DNA of 64,000 nucleotides from Arthrobacter sp. MA-N2 (GCF_000517125.1 NZ_KI912155.1:3274034-3338033), one strand, 5' to 3'; counted from the stretch's first letter, positions 8,197 through 16,733 are shown. The notes: a model not told the origin generated them from the letters alone. Program-made: numbers and translations.

Positions 8197-8544
8197 ATGG
8201 CCGTGAAGCTCAACAAGAAGGCATTCGATCATGCCAAGGAACTCATCAAGGACAGCAAGTTTGTCCTTGATAGCCGGGACGATTGGAGCGAACACGCGCC
8301 CTCGACTCAAGACCAGAACAAGTTCCTTGATAGGAAGGGGAGCGCTGAATATTCGGCATGGTTTCTCGGCATAGATGATGAACATCCGGAAGGCCAGAAA
8401 GGCCACTACAAATTTCCCTACGGGGACTTCAAACGCATTCACCGGTGTGCTGTTATTTCAGCCGAAAGCAGGGCCAGTCAATACGACTATGACGATATCC
8501 GCCGGGCCCTGGGAGATTTGCTCCAGCAGTTGGACGAGCACTGA
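8197..8544 (+). CDS. Conserved hypothetical protein (115 aa)
   Basis: The soluble protein begins MAVKLNKKAFDHAKELIKDS and carries the core HAPSTQDQNKFLDRKG...SAWFLGIDDEHPEG...YKFPYGDFKRIHRCAV. I recognise the pattern as a small protein found in many genomes beside stress genes, but I cannot assign a named family. It lies 27 bases after the GlsB-like gene, with CGGAG before the ATG. It may be the last gene of the stress island transcript. Confidence 0.75.
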   Translation: MAVKLNKKAFDHAKELIKDSKFVLDSRDDWSEHAPSTQDQNKFLDRKGSAEYSAWFLGIDDEHPEGQKGHYKFPYGDFKRIHRCAVISAESRASQYDYDDIRRALGDLLQQLDEH

Positions 8545-8588
8545 GCAGTGAACGCGGCAGAGTCCGCGGCGCACGAAAGGCGACGGGC

Positions 8589-10481
8589 ATGTTAAACGAG
8601 CGAAAAATACCTTCCACGAGCCTGGAGGCCGAAGAAGCCAATTTCATCCGGGCTCTTGCCGCGCAATTGCGTGTGGACTCCATCCGGTGCAGCACCAGCG
8701 CCGAATCGGGCCACCCCACGTCCTCCCTGTCCGCCGCGGATCTCATGGCCGTCCTCCTCATGCGGCACCTGCGCTACGACTGGGAGCGTCCGTCGTTACC
8801 CAACAACGACCACCTCATATTCTCGAAGGGACACGCGTCCCCGCTCCTGTATTCGATGTATCGGGCCGTCGGCGTAGTCGACGAAGATGAGCTGCTCAAC
8901 ACATATCGCCGGTTCGGTGCCCGGCTGCAGGGCCATCCGACCCCGCTACTGCCGTGGGTTGACGTGGCGACCGGCTCCCTGGGGCAGGGATTGCCGGTTG
9001 CGGTCGGGGTGGCCCTCGCAGGACGCTCGCTGGACAAGCTGCCCTTCCACACCTGGGTGTTGTGCGGAGATAGCGAACTCGCCGAAGGGTCCATCTGGGA
9101 AGCCATCGACAAGGCGGCCTACTACAACCTCGGCAACCTCACCGCCGTCGTGGACGTCAACAGGCTCGGCCAGGACGGCCCTACCGAACTCCAGTGGGAC
9201 ATGGAGAGTTACGCCAGGCGGGTGGAAGCGTTCGGAGCCGAGGCCCTCATCATCGACGGTCATGACCTTGGCCAGATCGACGACGCCCTGCGCCGGGCGC
9301 ACAACGGTTCCGATCAGCCGACCGTCATTCTGGCCAAGACGATCAAGGGCAAAGGGGTGCCCGAGATCGAAGATAAGAACGGTTGGCATGGAAAAGCCCT
9401 CCCGGCCGACATGGCGGAGAAAGCCATCGCAGGGCTCGGCGGACCAACCAGCCTCCATGTGTCCACACGTCTTCCGGAGGCCGCCGACCCCGCGATCACG
9501 CCGGACGCCAGGGCCGCGGTCACGCTTCCCCAGTGGAAGATCGGCGACGAAGTGGCCACGAGGGCTGCCTTCGGGGCCGCCGTGACCGCGCTTGCCGCCC
9601 GTCCCGAAGTGGTGGTTCTGGATGGCGAGGTAGGCAATTCGACCCATGCCGGGGAATTCAAGGAGGCCGCCCCGGAACGGTATTTCGAAATCTTCATCGC
9701 CGAGCAGCAACTCGTCGCGGGCGCCGTCGGCCTCTCGGTCCGCGGCTACGTGGCCTTTGCCTCGAGTTTCGCGGCCTTCCTGGTTTCGCGGCCGTACGAC
9801 TTCATCCGCATGGCGGGAGTGTCAGAGGTCAGCATCCGGCTCGTCGGCACGCATGCCGGAGTGGAAATCGGGCAGGATGGTCCTTCGCAAATGGCGCTCG
9901 AAGACATCGCCGCCATGCGGGCAATCCACGGTTCCACGGTGCTTTATCCGGCCGATGCCCCGTCCACCGCCCAGCTCGTCCGGGCCATGGCTGATATTCC
10001 AGGAATTTCCTACCTGCGCGCTACCCGTGGAGCCTATCCCGTCATCTACGGGCCGGACGAACAGTTCCCCCCCGGCGGGTGCAAAGTCCACGGTGCCAGC
10101 CCCGACGACCAAGTGGCACTCATCGGAGCCGGCGTCACCCTTCACGAATGTCTCTCAGCCGCCGGGGAACTTGCCAAGGAGGGAATCAAGGCCCGCGTTA
10201 TCGACCTGTACTCCCTCAAGCCGATCGACGTCGACGCCGTCCGGCAGTCCTGCCTCGAAACCGGGGGACGGATTGTTGTTGCCGAAGACCACTACGCTCA
10301 AGGCGGCATCGGTTCGGCCGTACTTGAAGCTCTCGCAAGCGCGAACACTCCCAAGCTCCACATTGCGCTGCTCGCAGTCCGGGAACTGCCGGGCTCCGGC
10401 GAACCCAAGGAATTGCTGAACGCAGCAGGTATTTCCGCACGCCACATCGTTGCCGCAGCCCGTGGACTGCTCATGGACTGA
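8589..10481 (+). CDS. tkt: Transketolase (single chain)
   Basis: Transketolases move two-carbon ketol units between sugar phosphates using thiamine diphosphate and Mg2+. The 630-residue chain has ESGHP (39-43), FSKGHASP (78-85) and the ThDP/Mg motif GDSELAEGS (160-168) ending near Asn191, followed by the pyrimidine-binding domain and the C-terminal fold near 510-625. It is closer in architecture to the short animal/archaeal-type enzymes than to the about 660-residue bacterial TktA. Its place next to stress genes and a dead LacI regulator suggests an accessory, perhaps pentose-related, copy. Confidence 0.9.
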   Translation: MLNERKIPSTSLEAEEANFIRALAAQLRVDSIRCSTSAESGHPTSSLSAADLMAVLLMRHLRYDWERPSLPNNDHLIFSKGHASPLLYSMYRAVGVVDEDELLNTYRRFGARLQGHPTPLLPWVDVATGSLGQGLPVAVGVALAGRSLDKLPFHTWVLCGDSELAEGSIWEAIDKAAYYNLGNLTAVVDVNRLGQDGPTELQWDMESYARRVEAFGAEALIIDGHDLGQIDDALRRAHNGSDQPTVILAKTIKGKGVPEIEDKNGWHGKALPADMAEKAIAGLGGPTSLHVSTRLPEAADPAITPDARAAVTLPQWKIGDEVATRAAFGAAVTALAARPEVVVLDGEVGNSTHAGEFKEAAPERYFEIFIAEQQLVAGAVGLSVRGYVAFASSFAAFLVSRPYDFIRMAGVSEVSIRLVGTHAGVEIGQDGPSQMALEDIAAMRAIHGSTVLYPADAPSTAQLVRAMADIPGISYLRATRGAYPVIYGPDEQFPPGGCKVHGASPDDQVALIGAGVTLHECLSAAGELAKEGIKARVIDLYSLKPIDVDAVRQSCLETGGRIVVAEDHYAQGGIGSAVLEALASANTPKLHIALLAVRELPGSGEPKELLNAAGISARHIVAAARGLLMD

Positions 10482-10525
10482 CCGCGCAGGCCACGAATGC
10501 CGGCCCCGGCGTAGGGTGAATGAAC

Positions 10526-10651
10526 CTAGACTTTTGCCGTTTTGGGGGTCGCGACCGAGCTCCGCCGGATAAGCCGGGCTGAGAACTCAACACCGCTGGC
10601 GAGCTTCCGGCCCTCAATTTGCCTGATCAGGGAGGTGGCGGGATCCGGCAT
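10526..10651 (-). pseudogene. LacI/GalR regulator C-terminal remnant
   Basis: The minus frame ends SLIRQIEGRKLASGVEFSAR then LIRRSSVATPKTAKV, the typical end of LacI-family repressors (a QIEGR helix, then a R-x-SS-V/T-A strand). Upstream the frame continues without LacI similarity, and no DNA-binding or effector domain is present. About 40 of the usual 340 residues survive. It probably once regulated the adjacent transketolase locus. Confidence 0.45.
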
Positions 10652-10869
10652 GAGAAGAAGACCGCGGCTGATATTCCGGATGGAATCTTCGTCTCCGGAG
10701 GCTCCGGTCCCCCAAAGTTTTCGCGTCACAAACCATCGTTTCCAAGCCATATTCAGGCATCTGTCGCTCAAGCCATGAACAATCCGATCACCCTCATTAC
10801 TATCATAGTGAATGGGGGCGAATTCCGGACTCAGCTGGGACTTGCCGGAATGGAAATCGGGAGCTGGCA

Positions 10870-11118
10870 GTGTCGGAACCTTTGGAATCTCAAGACCCAC
10901 TCGTCGAGCCGGAACCGGTTCTGGTTGCCGGGGGCAACAGCGACAGTCTGGCGGCCCTGCGTGAGCAAGCTCAGGACATTATTGACGAAGTCCTGAATGA
11001 AACCGAGCCGAGCGGGGAACATCTCCGGGCAAAACTCCGGTCCAGCATTGCCCGACACCCTGGATTCCCCGAACTGGCACTGCTCGAGCACCTGATGAAC
11101 AGGGCCAGTGGCAACTGA
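10870..11118 (+). CDS. Small hypothetical protein (82 aa)
   Basis: From a GTG start the protein reads MSEPLESQDPLVEPEPVLVA and continues with a helical segment, LAALREQAQDIIDEVLNETE, then HPGFPELALLEHLMNRASGN. It is acidic, soluble and mostly helical, with no recognised family. A TGGGACTTG stretch rather than a strong ribosome site precedes it. Ordinary codon usage and a coherent helix pattern support it as real. Confidence 0.5.
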   Translation: MSEPLESQDPLVEPEPVLVAGGNSDSLAALREQAQDIIDEVLNETEPSGEHLRAKLRSSIARHPGFPELALLEHLMNRASGN

Positions 11119-11322
11119 CTCCCCTGGGGTTGCACACGTTTTACACAGGGTTTACTCACGCGGTCTTGTTAGCCTCAAGGCAGTCAGCACAGACTGAATA
11201 TCATGTGAAAAACGATTCACGGTGGTTGTTCAAACAGAGCAGCGGGCGAGGAATGCAGTGATGCTCCGTCCCGCTCCTAGTGAAGTCGCTACGGAGCAGG
11301 ATCCGCAGACCGGGAGGTAGCA

Positions 11323-11652
11323 GTGGCCGGAATATTCGAAGTGTTTGTTGACGGGGAGTCCTTATTCAGGTTCCGCCTCAAATCACCTGACGGAATGGTT
11401 ATTGCTGTTTCGACGCCGTTCAAGGACAAGCCCGCAGTGGTCGCCGGCATCGCCGCTGCGCGCGAGTGTGCAGGCATGGGACTGGTCACCGACCTTTGCC
11501 CAGCCGCGGGCGTACGCGAACCGGCCGCAACCGTCCTTCCGAGCGAAATTCAGGACCGACGGCGCACTGGGGGACTTACCTGGGTCTCAGCAGGCAAGAT
11601 GCGCCGCCGGCCGTTTTGGTCCAGCCCCAATTCTTCCACTGTTTTCCCGTGA
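11323..11652 (+). CDS. DUF1508 (YegP-like) protein, copy 1
   Basis: The N-terminal half, VAGIFEVFVDGESLFRFRLK then SPDGMVIAVSTPF and AGIAAARECAGMG, is a single DUF1508 repeat, a small alpha-beta fold of unknown function. It resembles the copies at 16797 and 40767. After residue about 65 the sequence becomes basic, Ser/Pro-rich and unlike the other copies, so the tail may have been altered by events that also left recombinase remnants just downstream. The start is GTG with GGGAGGT upstream. Confidence 0.75.
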   Translation: MAGIFEVFVDGESLFRFRLKSPDGMVIAVSTPFKDKPAVVAGIAAARECAGMGLVTDLCPAAGVREPAATVLPSEIQDRRRTGGLTWVSAGKMRRRPFWSSPNSSTVFP

Positions 11653-11756
11653 TGCACAGCAAGGTTGGGACCTCACTTGCCTCACGGGCCTGAACCCGGA
11701 CTCTGCGGCCAGCGGTGAAGTGAGGGATGGGACAGCTCCGGGGATCCCCCTGATGG

Positions 11757-12063
11757 TCATGTCCGTGATCGTGTAGTTGCCGTTTGCGTTCGTTCGTTTG
11801 AGTTCTTGTTGTTGCTTGGGGCTGAGTCTGGGTCGCGGGCGCGGGCGCGGAGTTTTCCCTTGGCGTCAGCAATGGCCGTGCCCTCGCGTGTGCGCCTGCG
11901 CAGAAGGTCCACTTCGAATTCTGCGAAGGCAGCGAGGATGTTGAAGAACATCTTGCCGGTGGAAGGAGCAGTGAGGTCGTAGGTTTGCCCGCCGATAGAG
12001 AGGTCACCGTGGCTGATCGGGCCAGCGTGTCCAGTTTCGCCACGATCAAGGTATCCCGGGGTC
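11757..12063 (-). pseudogene. Serine recombinase remnant, second copy
   Basis: The piece GDTLIVAKLDTLARSA (about 12018-12063) matches the catalytic-domain core of Tn3-type resolvases. The reading then shifts frame to GDLSIGGQTYDLTAPSTGKM and FFNILAAFAEFEVDLLRRRT, the long E helix of the family. The N-terminus with the catalytic serine and the C-terminal helix-turn-helix are missing, so it cannot be active. It lies immediately downstream of a second damaged resolvase in the same direction. Confidence 0.6.
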
Positions 12064-12089
12064 CAAGGAGGATCGGTACGGAATTTCAG

Positions 12090-12686
12090 GCTAAGCGGTC
12101 CTGCGGTGTCGCCTGCGTGTTTGATGGCACGGTAGACGGTTGAACACGCTATCGCGAAGAATTCGGCAAGTTCCACCGCCGTGTGTGTCCCTGCTCGGTG
12201 AACGGAGACCGGGTGGGCTTCCTGTGTTTTGGAAAGCTTGGGCTGTTTCCCCCGAAGGCGGCCCTTTCCCCTTGGCGACCGCCATGCCTTCCAGGGTCCG
12301 TGCCAGGACCAGGTCGGCTTCGAATTCGGCGACCATGGCAAGGACGTTGAAGTTGAAGAGGAGCCGGCCTACAGGGATCGGTGGGGTCCTGGACGGAGCA
12401 GCCGATGCTGAGCTTGACCTCGCGGCGGGTGAGTTCGTCAACGATGTCTTTGCAGCGCCCAGCGACCGGGCCAGTCGGTCGCGTTTGGTCACGACCAGGG
12501 TGTCCCCGGCCCGGCAGGCTGCCAGCGCTTCCCTGAGTCCCGGCCGGGCGCGACCGGCGCCGGTGAGTCCTTGGTCCGTGAACGCCTTCTCTGGTATCAC
12601 CCCAAGAGCAACCAGGCGCTTTTCTGGGCGGTGAGGTCTTGATCGTTGGTGGATACGCGGGCGTATCCGATGAGGAGTCCGATCAT
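12090..12686 (-). pseudogene. Serine recombinase (resolvase) pseudogene, first copy
   Basis: The N-terminus IGYARVSTNDQDLTAQK, with the catalytic serine, starts at the ATG at 12686. It shifts frame near 12625 to ALGVIPEKAFTDQGLTGAGR and LVVTKRDRLARSLGAAK. It shifts again to reach PVGRLLFNFNVLAMVAEFEA, and once more for GKGRLRGKQPKLSKTQEAH and the helix-turn-helix ELAEFFAIACSTVYRAIKHA. At least three frameshifts make it nonfunctional. The order is that of Tn3-family resolvases/invertases. No transposase or terminal repeats are visible around it. Confidence 0.75.
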
Positions 12687-13101
12687 GGTGTTGAAAGTAC
12701 CATTTGTCCCCCCCCGTCAACGGGCATTTTCTCGGGCGGGTCCGACGGGAATCGGCCGGCTGCGGAAATACGGTGATCGAGATCCAAAAATTATGCGTAG
12801 CTCTTGCGCCGCTGAACGACCGGCTTACGGACGCCCCTGATCGAGGGCCATGGGTCTAATCAGCTCCCAGGTTGTTCTCATGGAGCCGATTATCCGAGTC
12901 GGGCAGCAACCGCATCGCCGTGAAGTCGCAGGCTTACACTTCGGTTTCGAAGTGTCGCGGCGCCGAGACGACACTTTCGCAGCTGCGGATTGAGGAGCGA
13001 TGACGTCCTGTGCGGCTCGCTTGGGCGCGACGTCCTTCCTCCTGCTCTGATAGATTGTCGCGAAATGACGGTGGCCGTGCCGTCGGGGTTTGGGGGTCTC
13101 C
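12687..13101. other. Intergenic region with one short hairpin
   Basis: No convincing gene is visible here. A perfect 8-bp stem, ACACTTCG-GTTT-CGAAGTGT, lies at 12936-12955, and a C8 run is at 12707-12714. A minus-strand open frame over this region has no domain and overlaps the secreted protein's coding region, so I left it out. Confidence 0.4.
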
Positions 13102-14679
13102 TTGCACGTGCGTGGAACAAAGTTCACGGCTGTCTTCACTGTTCTGCTGGCATTGTTGGTGTCTGTCTGGGTTTCGGCTGCTCCGGCCTCAGCCGGCGTT
13201 ATCCGGAATAGGTCCAACTCCGTGCCATTGCTCGGTCCGACCGAACCGGTGGATCCTGGAACCTTTGTCTCCCTGCCGCCGTTCCGTGCCTTGGATACCC
13301 GTGGGGGTTCGCCTGCTGGTCCTGATTCCGCGGTGTCCTTCCAGGTGGGCGGGGTGTCCGGGATTCCTGCGAACGTGTCGGCGGTAGTGTTCAACCTGAC
13401 CGTGACGGGCTCGCAGTCATTTGGGTTTGTGAGTGCGTTTGCTTCCGGAACGGCCCGGCCGAATGCGTCGAATGTGAATTTTGGTGTGGGTCAGACAGTG
13501 GCCAATTCGGTGACAGTGCCGGTGGGTGCTAACGGGAAGGTGTCCCTGTTCAACCGTTCGTCCGGGACGACCCAACTGATTGCCGACGTCTCCGGCTACT
13601 TCATGGGGAAACTCATGCCGCCCGAAAAGCCGGTTCTCACCCCACCCGCGAGCATTACGACCATCCCCGGAACGGATACCGGCACGGTCAACGGGGGAGG
13701 AACTGTCGGAGTCGGCCAATATGAGTTCACCATCAGCGAGCCCGGTACGTATCCGGCACGGGGTTTCGCGTACGCGGTCACGAATGCGAACGCACCTAGC
13801 TCAATGCCAGTCAATCTCAGTTGCGAAACTCCGCGGGTCGCAGCTTGGGTGGTGGTTTGTCCGTCTGATGGGCGGAAGGCGACCGCGACGGTGGGGCCAA
13901 TCGACTACACCACCACTATCAGTGTCTGGGCGTTCGATTATGCAGGTAACGTCAGTTATCCGACGACTTACCAGTTTAGGGTGGCCAATAGCATCCCGGT
14001 TCCGTCGACCGTGTTGCCGATCACGGCGCCGAGCGGCGGAAGCTGGGTTCCCGTAGCGACCCAGGCCAACGGTACGCCCTATGCCACGGCGTCGTGTCAG
14101 GGAGACGCGAGCACAGGTTACCCCGGAAGCACGACGATAGATGCGCTTCAACTCAACGGAGCTCCCGGCCAGTTCGGCGAGACGCTGGCGCCTGCCGTGA
14201 ATACGGCGGAGAGCTTCAGCGTTTCCGGGTGGTTCTGCGCTACCAATCCGGCGCCGGGCGGGACCACCACCCAGTCATTGATCACCCAGATCGCCGATAC
14301 CGGAGATCCTGGGCTAGCCGTCCGGTTGAATCCCGACGGAAAGCTCGAAATGGATACCTTGACGACGAGCAACACCCTCGAACAAGTCGTCGACCCGTTC
14401 GGTGTGGTAGCCAACCAATGGTTCTTCCTATCGGCGGCTTATGACAAAGGTAACAAGCAACTTCGCGTAACGGTCAGCTCAGCTGGCTTCGCCGGCACCT
14501 GGGTTACGGCCGCAGCTCCCGCAAGCCATCTTCCCTCCACGACCCAGCCGGTGCGTCTCGGCGAGGGTTTCAGCGGTCAAATCCTCAACCCGGTCATTAC
14601 CCAAGGCATCCTTACCTCCGACCAATTCACTTCCGCTCAGCGACAGTTCACCCCCACCACCCAGGGAATCCTGAAATAG
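13102..14679 (+). CDS. Secreted protein with LamG-like C-terminal domain
   Basis: A Sec signal peptide (KFTAVFTVLLALLVSVWVSA then APASA) is followed by an Actinobacteria surface domain: FRALDTRGG, GIPANVSAVVFNLTVTG, NVNFGVGQTVANSVTVPVG and LIADVSGYFM. A central Ig-like part follows (about 180-300, with AYAVTNANAP and VWAFDYAGNVS), then a concanavalin-like/LamG fold (about 310-525, FSVSGWFCATN, LAVRLNPDGKLEM, QWFFLSAAYDKG, RLGEGFSGQI). No catalytic or anchoring motif is visible. I favour TTG at 13102, with GGGGG five bases upstream; GTG at 13108 or TTG at 13090 are alternatives. Carbohydrate or surface binding is a family-based guess. Confidence 0.82.
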   Translation: MHVRGTKFTAVFTVLLALLVSVWVSAAPASAGVIRNRSNSVPLLGPTEPVDPGTFVSLPPFRALDTRGGSPAGPDSAVSFQVGGVSGIPANVSAVVFNLTVTGSQSFGFVSAFASGTARPNASNVNFGVGQTVANSVTVPVGANGKVSLFNRSSGTTQLIADVSGYFMGKLMPPEKPVLTPPASITTIPGTDTGTVNGGGTVGVGQYEFTISEPGTYPARGFAYAVTNANAPSSMPVNLSCETPRVAAWVVVCPSDGRKATATVGPIDYTTTISVWAFDYAGNVSYPTTYQFRVANSIPVPSTVLPITAPSGGSWVPVATQANGTPYATASCQGDASTGYPGSTTIDALQLNGAPGQFGETLAPAVNTAESFSVSGWFCATNPAPGGTTTQSLITQIADTGDPGLAVRLNPDGKLEMDTLTTSNTLEQVVDPFGVVANQWFFLSAAYDKGNKQLRVTVSSAGFAGTWVTAAAPASHLPSTTQPVRLGEGFSGQILNPVITQGILTSDQFTSAQRQFTPTTQGILK

Positions 14680-15127
14680 ACGAAGGCTGCGTCTATCGCT
14701 GCGTAAGCAAGTCATGACCCTTCCTAAACGACACTTACGCAGCAGCTAGATAGCCCAAGAGATGGCCCGCCACATGGAACTCGACGTTTAGTTTCATTTC
14801 CGACTCGATGCCTTCCAGGACGCCCCCAGAAACTGCTGCGTCCGACGTCGAACAGGGCGCTGCCAATCGGCCAGGCGAGCAGCCCTCGATTTCTTCACGT
14901 TCCCCGTGCCGCCAAAAGGATTGTGCGACTCCTTAGGGTTACAGCTGGAACTATCGCCGCGATGAACTGAGCAGCCTATTCATCACGTCGAAAACCATGG
15001 GCATCGAAACCCTCGCCATACGAGGCGAATGGCCTTCGATGATATCGGTCCGTCCGGTGAGGGATCCCCTTACGAACAACGGTCACCTCCCCTGGCCACC
15101 AGGAGAATTCGTAATACGATTGTCTGC
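14680..15127. other. Intergenic region with a 10-bp inverted repeat
   Basis: No supported gene is visible here. GCTGCGTAAG (14698-14707) is repeated inverted as CTTACGCAGC (14734-14743) around a 26-base loop. The loop is long for a terminator, and the repeat could be the end of a lost mobile element. An AT-rich patch near 15108-15120 (GAATTCGTAATACGATTG) may be the promoter of the antitoxin. Confidence 0.4.
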
Positions 15128-15388
15128 ATGGAACGCACGATGCACGGACGGGAGGTCTCGGAGGCCGAGACCGATGGGTGGGTCGAGGAAGCCGAAGCCG
15201 GTTACGACCTTGAAGAGCTGAAGGCGAGGATGGGGCGCCCTGCCCGGGGCGCGGAGGCGTCTCAGGTCATTCCCGTACGGCTGACGGTCGAGGAGCTTGC
15301 AGCGGTGATGGCACGGGCCGAGCGCGAGCACCTCAACCGGTCCGAGGCGATCCGCGCTGCCCTGGCTGCTTGGTCGCACGCGGCGTGA
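15128..15388 (+). CDS. Ribbon-helix-helix (CopG-type) antitoxin
   Basis: The 86-residue protein begins MERTMHGREVSEAETDGWVE and ends with a ribbon-helix-helix: SQVIPVRLTVEELAAVMARA, then EREHLNRSEAIRAALAAW. In type II toxin-antitoxin pairs such proteins bind DNA through the beta strand and neutralise the toxin with the other terminus. The stop overlaps the start of the toxin remnant by four bases (GTGA), as in intact pairs. The antitoxin frame is intact although the toxin is broken. Confidence 0.82.
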   Translation: MERTMHGREVSEAETDGWVEEAEAGYDLEELKARMGRPARGAEASQVIPVRLTVEELAAVMARAEREHLNRSEAIRAALAAWSHAA

Positions 15389-15625
15389 TCGTCCGCCGCT
15401 CCGCACACAAACACGGGATCAGCTCCACTGACGGGATCGAGGCGGCGACCTGGCCGCTGGTATCAGTCCCCCGTGGACGATGACGACCCGCGCAGGTTCC
15501 TCCGCCTCGGCTTTGACACCCACGGCCGGCTGCTGGAACTCGTGGTGCTCGTCTGGGACGACGGTAGCGAAGAACTCATCCACGCGATGAAATGCCGCCC
15601 CCAATACCTCGGGATGCTCGGCTAG
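15385..15625 (+). pseudogene. Type II toxin, frameshifted
   Basis: Frame one reads VIVRRSAHKHGISSTDGIEA and ATWPLV and hits TGA at 15480-15482. A second frame continues VDDDDPRRFLRLGFDTHGRL, LELVVLVWDDGSEELIHAMK and CRPQYLGMLG, ending at TAG 15623-15625. Joined, these give an about 79-residue toxin of the actinobacterial family usually paired with ribbon-helix-helix antitoxins. The break maps to a C5 tract at 15468-15472; removing one C restores the whole frame. It could be real inactivation, phase variation or a sequencing error. Confidence 0.72.
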
Positions 15626-15738
15626 CACTATCTCGCCAAAGCATCGACACCGCTTCCGGTTGTGCGCCCACCGATCCTCAAACGGAATGGGAGGTGCCGT
15701 ATATACCGCCGGACGTTTGTTGGCGGCAGGTCAGGGTC

Positions 15739-16160
15739 TTATTCGTGGAGGACAGCTTGGTATAGGTTGTGGTCTTGCCATTTCCCGGCTATTTTCAAGT
15801 ACCGCGGAGCCATCCCGATCTGCCGAAAGCCTGCCTTCCACAGCACCCATTGCGAACCAGCATCGTGCAGGAGAGCGCTCGCCTCTGTGCTGTGCAGCCC
15901 AAGTACGTCTCGTGCCGCTTCGACGATTATCTGGACGCCAGCGGATGCCGGACCACGGCCCGCGTAAGCGTCATCCACCCAGTAACCTAGACCTGCGCTT
16001 TGGAAAGGTCCACGCACGATGCCGGCCAAGTTGAATCTGCCGACAAGGGCCTCGCCAGCAAATAACCCAAAGGGGAATCCTGCCGCGGCATCAGCGGCAA
16101 CAAGGCGGCTGATGCCGGGCCAGCATTCCCTTCTTGGGACATCGGCGCCGGAGCCAAGGG
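15739..16160 (-). pseudogene. GNAT-family acetyltransferase without usable start
   Basis: The minus frame shows AAGFPFGLFAGEALVGRFNL, GYWVDDAYAGRGPASAGVQI, AARDVLGLHSTEASALLHDA and FRQIGMAPRYLKIAGKWQDH, matching RimJ/RimL-type N-acetyltransferases, with the acetyl-CoA loop AGRGPA. The N-terminal third is weak (VRPGNLTALGSGADVPRREC), and no ATG, GTG or TTG lies in frame before the core apart from an internal TTG at 16029. I read it as 5'-decayed, though a frameshift from a start near 16196 is also possible. Confidence 0.6.
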
Positions 16161-16318
16161 CAGTTAGGTTGCCGGGTCGTACTCGTCGGTGAGCACCATG
16201 GCTTCGCTCGGGAAGGAGATGAGATATTTTGTCATGCTCGATGGTCCCCCGCGGGCGGCCCGGACAGCAATGGTGTGTTTGTTTGCCGTGCTGGGGTTGA
16301 GCCAGTCTGTTGCTCTTG

Positions 16319-16576
16319 CTAGATTCCGCCGTCGCGGGTATCCCGGGTCACGATGCGGTCCCCCGTGACCGGGTCTACAGTGGAGCGGCTTTCGCTGATC
16401 CGGCGGGTCCGGCGCGGGCCGAAAACGAAGAGCGAAACGATCAGGCCGATGACGCCGACGACCATGAGGATGTAGCCGACCATGTGGAGGTCAATGAATG
16501 AAACGACATCCCCGGGGATGGCGAAGGCCAGAATTGCGCCTATGGCGATAAGAAAGATGGATGATCCGATACCCAC
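16319..16576 (-). CDS. DUF6458-like two-helix membrane protein
   Basis: The 85-residue protein starts VGIGSSIFLIAIGAILAFAI, has DLHMVGYILMVVGVIGLIVS as a second transmembrane helix and then a basic tail, FGPRRTRRIS. This is the pattern of the small actinobacterial DUF6458 family, function unknown. I chose the GTG at 16576 because a near-perfect AGGAGGT lies six bases upstream. A longer frame to 16645 lacks similarity. A candidate palindromic element lies 48 bases upstream. Confidence 0.85.
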   Translation of the reverse strand: MGIGSSIFLIAIGAILAFAIPGDVVSFIDLHMVGYILMVVGVIGLIVSLFVFGPRRTRRISESRSTVDPVTGDRIVTRDTRDGGI

Positions 16577-16623
16577 TGCTGTACCTCCTGCTGAACCGCG
16601 GACCCGGCGGTGGCGGGTATTAC

Positions 16624-16635
16624 TAAGGTTACTTG
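16624..16635. promoter_or_regulatory. Candidate TAAG-N4-CTTA-like element
   Basis: TAAGGTTACTTG is 48 bases upstream of the minus-strand GTG start at 16576 and matches ten of twelve positions of the palindrome at 41081. Confidence 0.3.
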
Positions 16636-16721
16636 GCATCGCCAAAGTTACACGGCGTCACCACATACGGCAACCACAAGCCGCGGAATCCGGCATCTGC
16701 GCGGCACGCCACTAAAAATAC

Positions 16722-16733
16722 TAAGGGTGCTTT
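16722..16733. promoter_or_regulatory. Candidate TAAG-N4-CTTA-like element (weak)
   Basis: TAAGGGTGCTTT lies about 65 bases before the DUF1508 gene at 16797. It matches only eight of twelve positions, so it is weaker than the others. Confidence 0.2.

Noticed and set aside
12825..13394. 189-residue minus-strand open frame before the secreted protein
   Set aside because: No motif, Arg/Lys/Thr-rich, and overlaps the signal peptide of the secreted protein, which is well supported.
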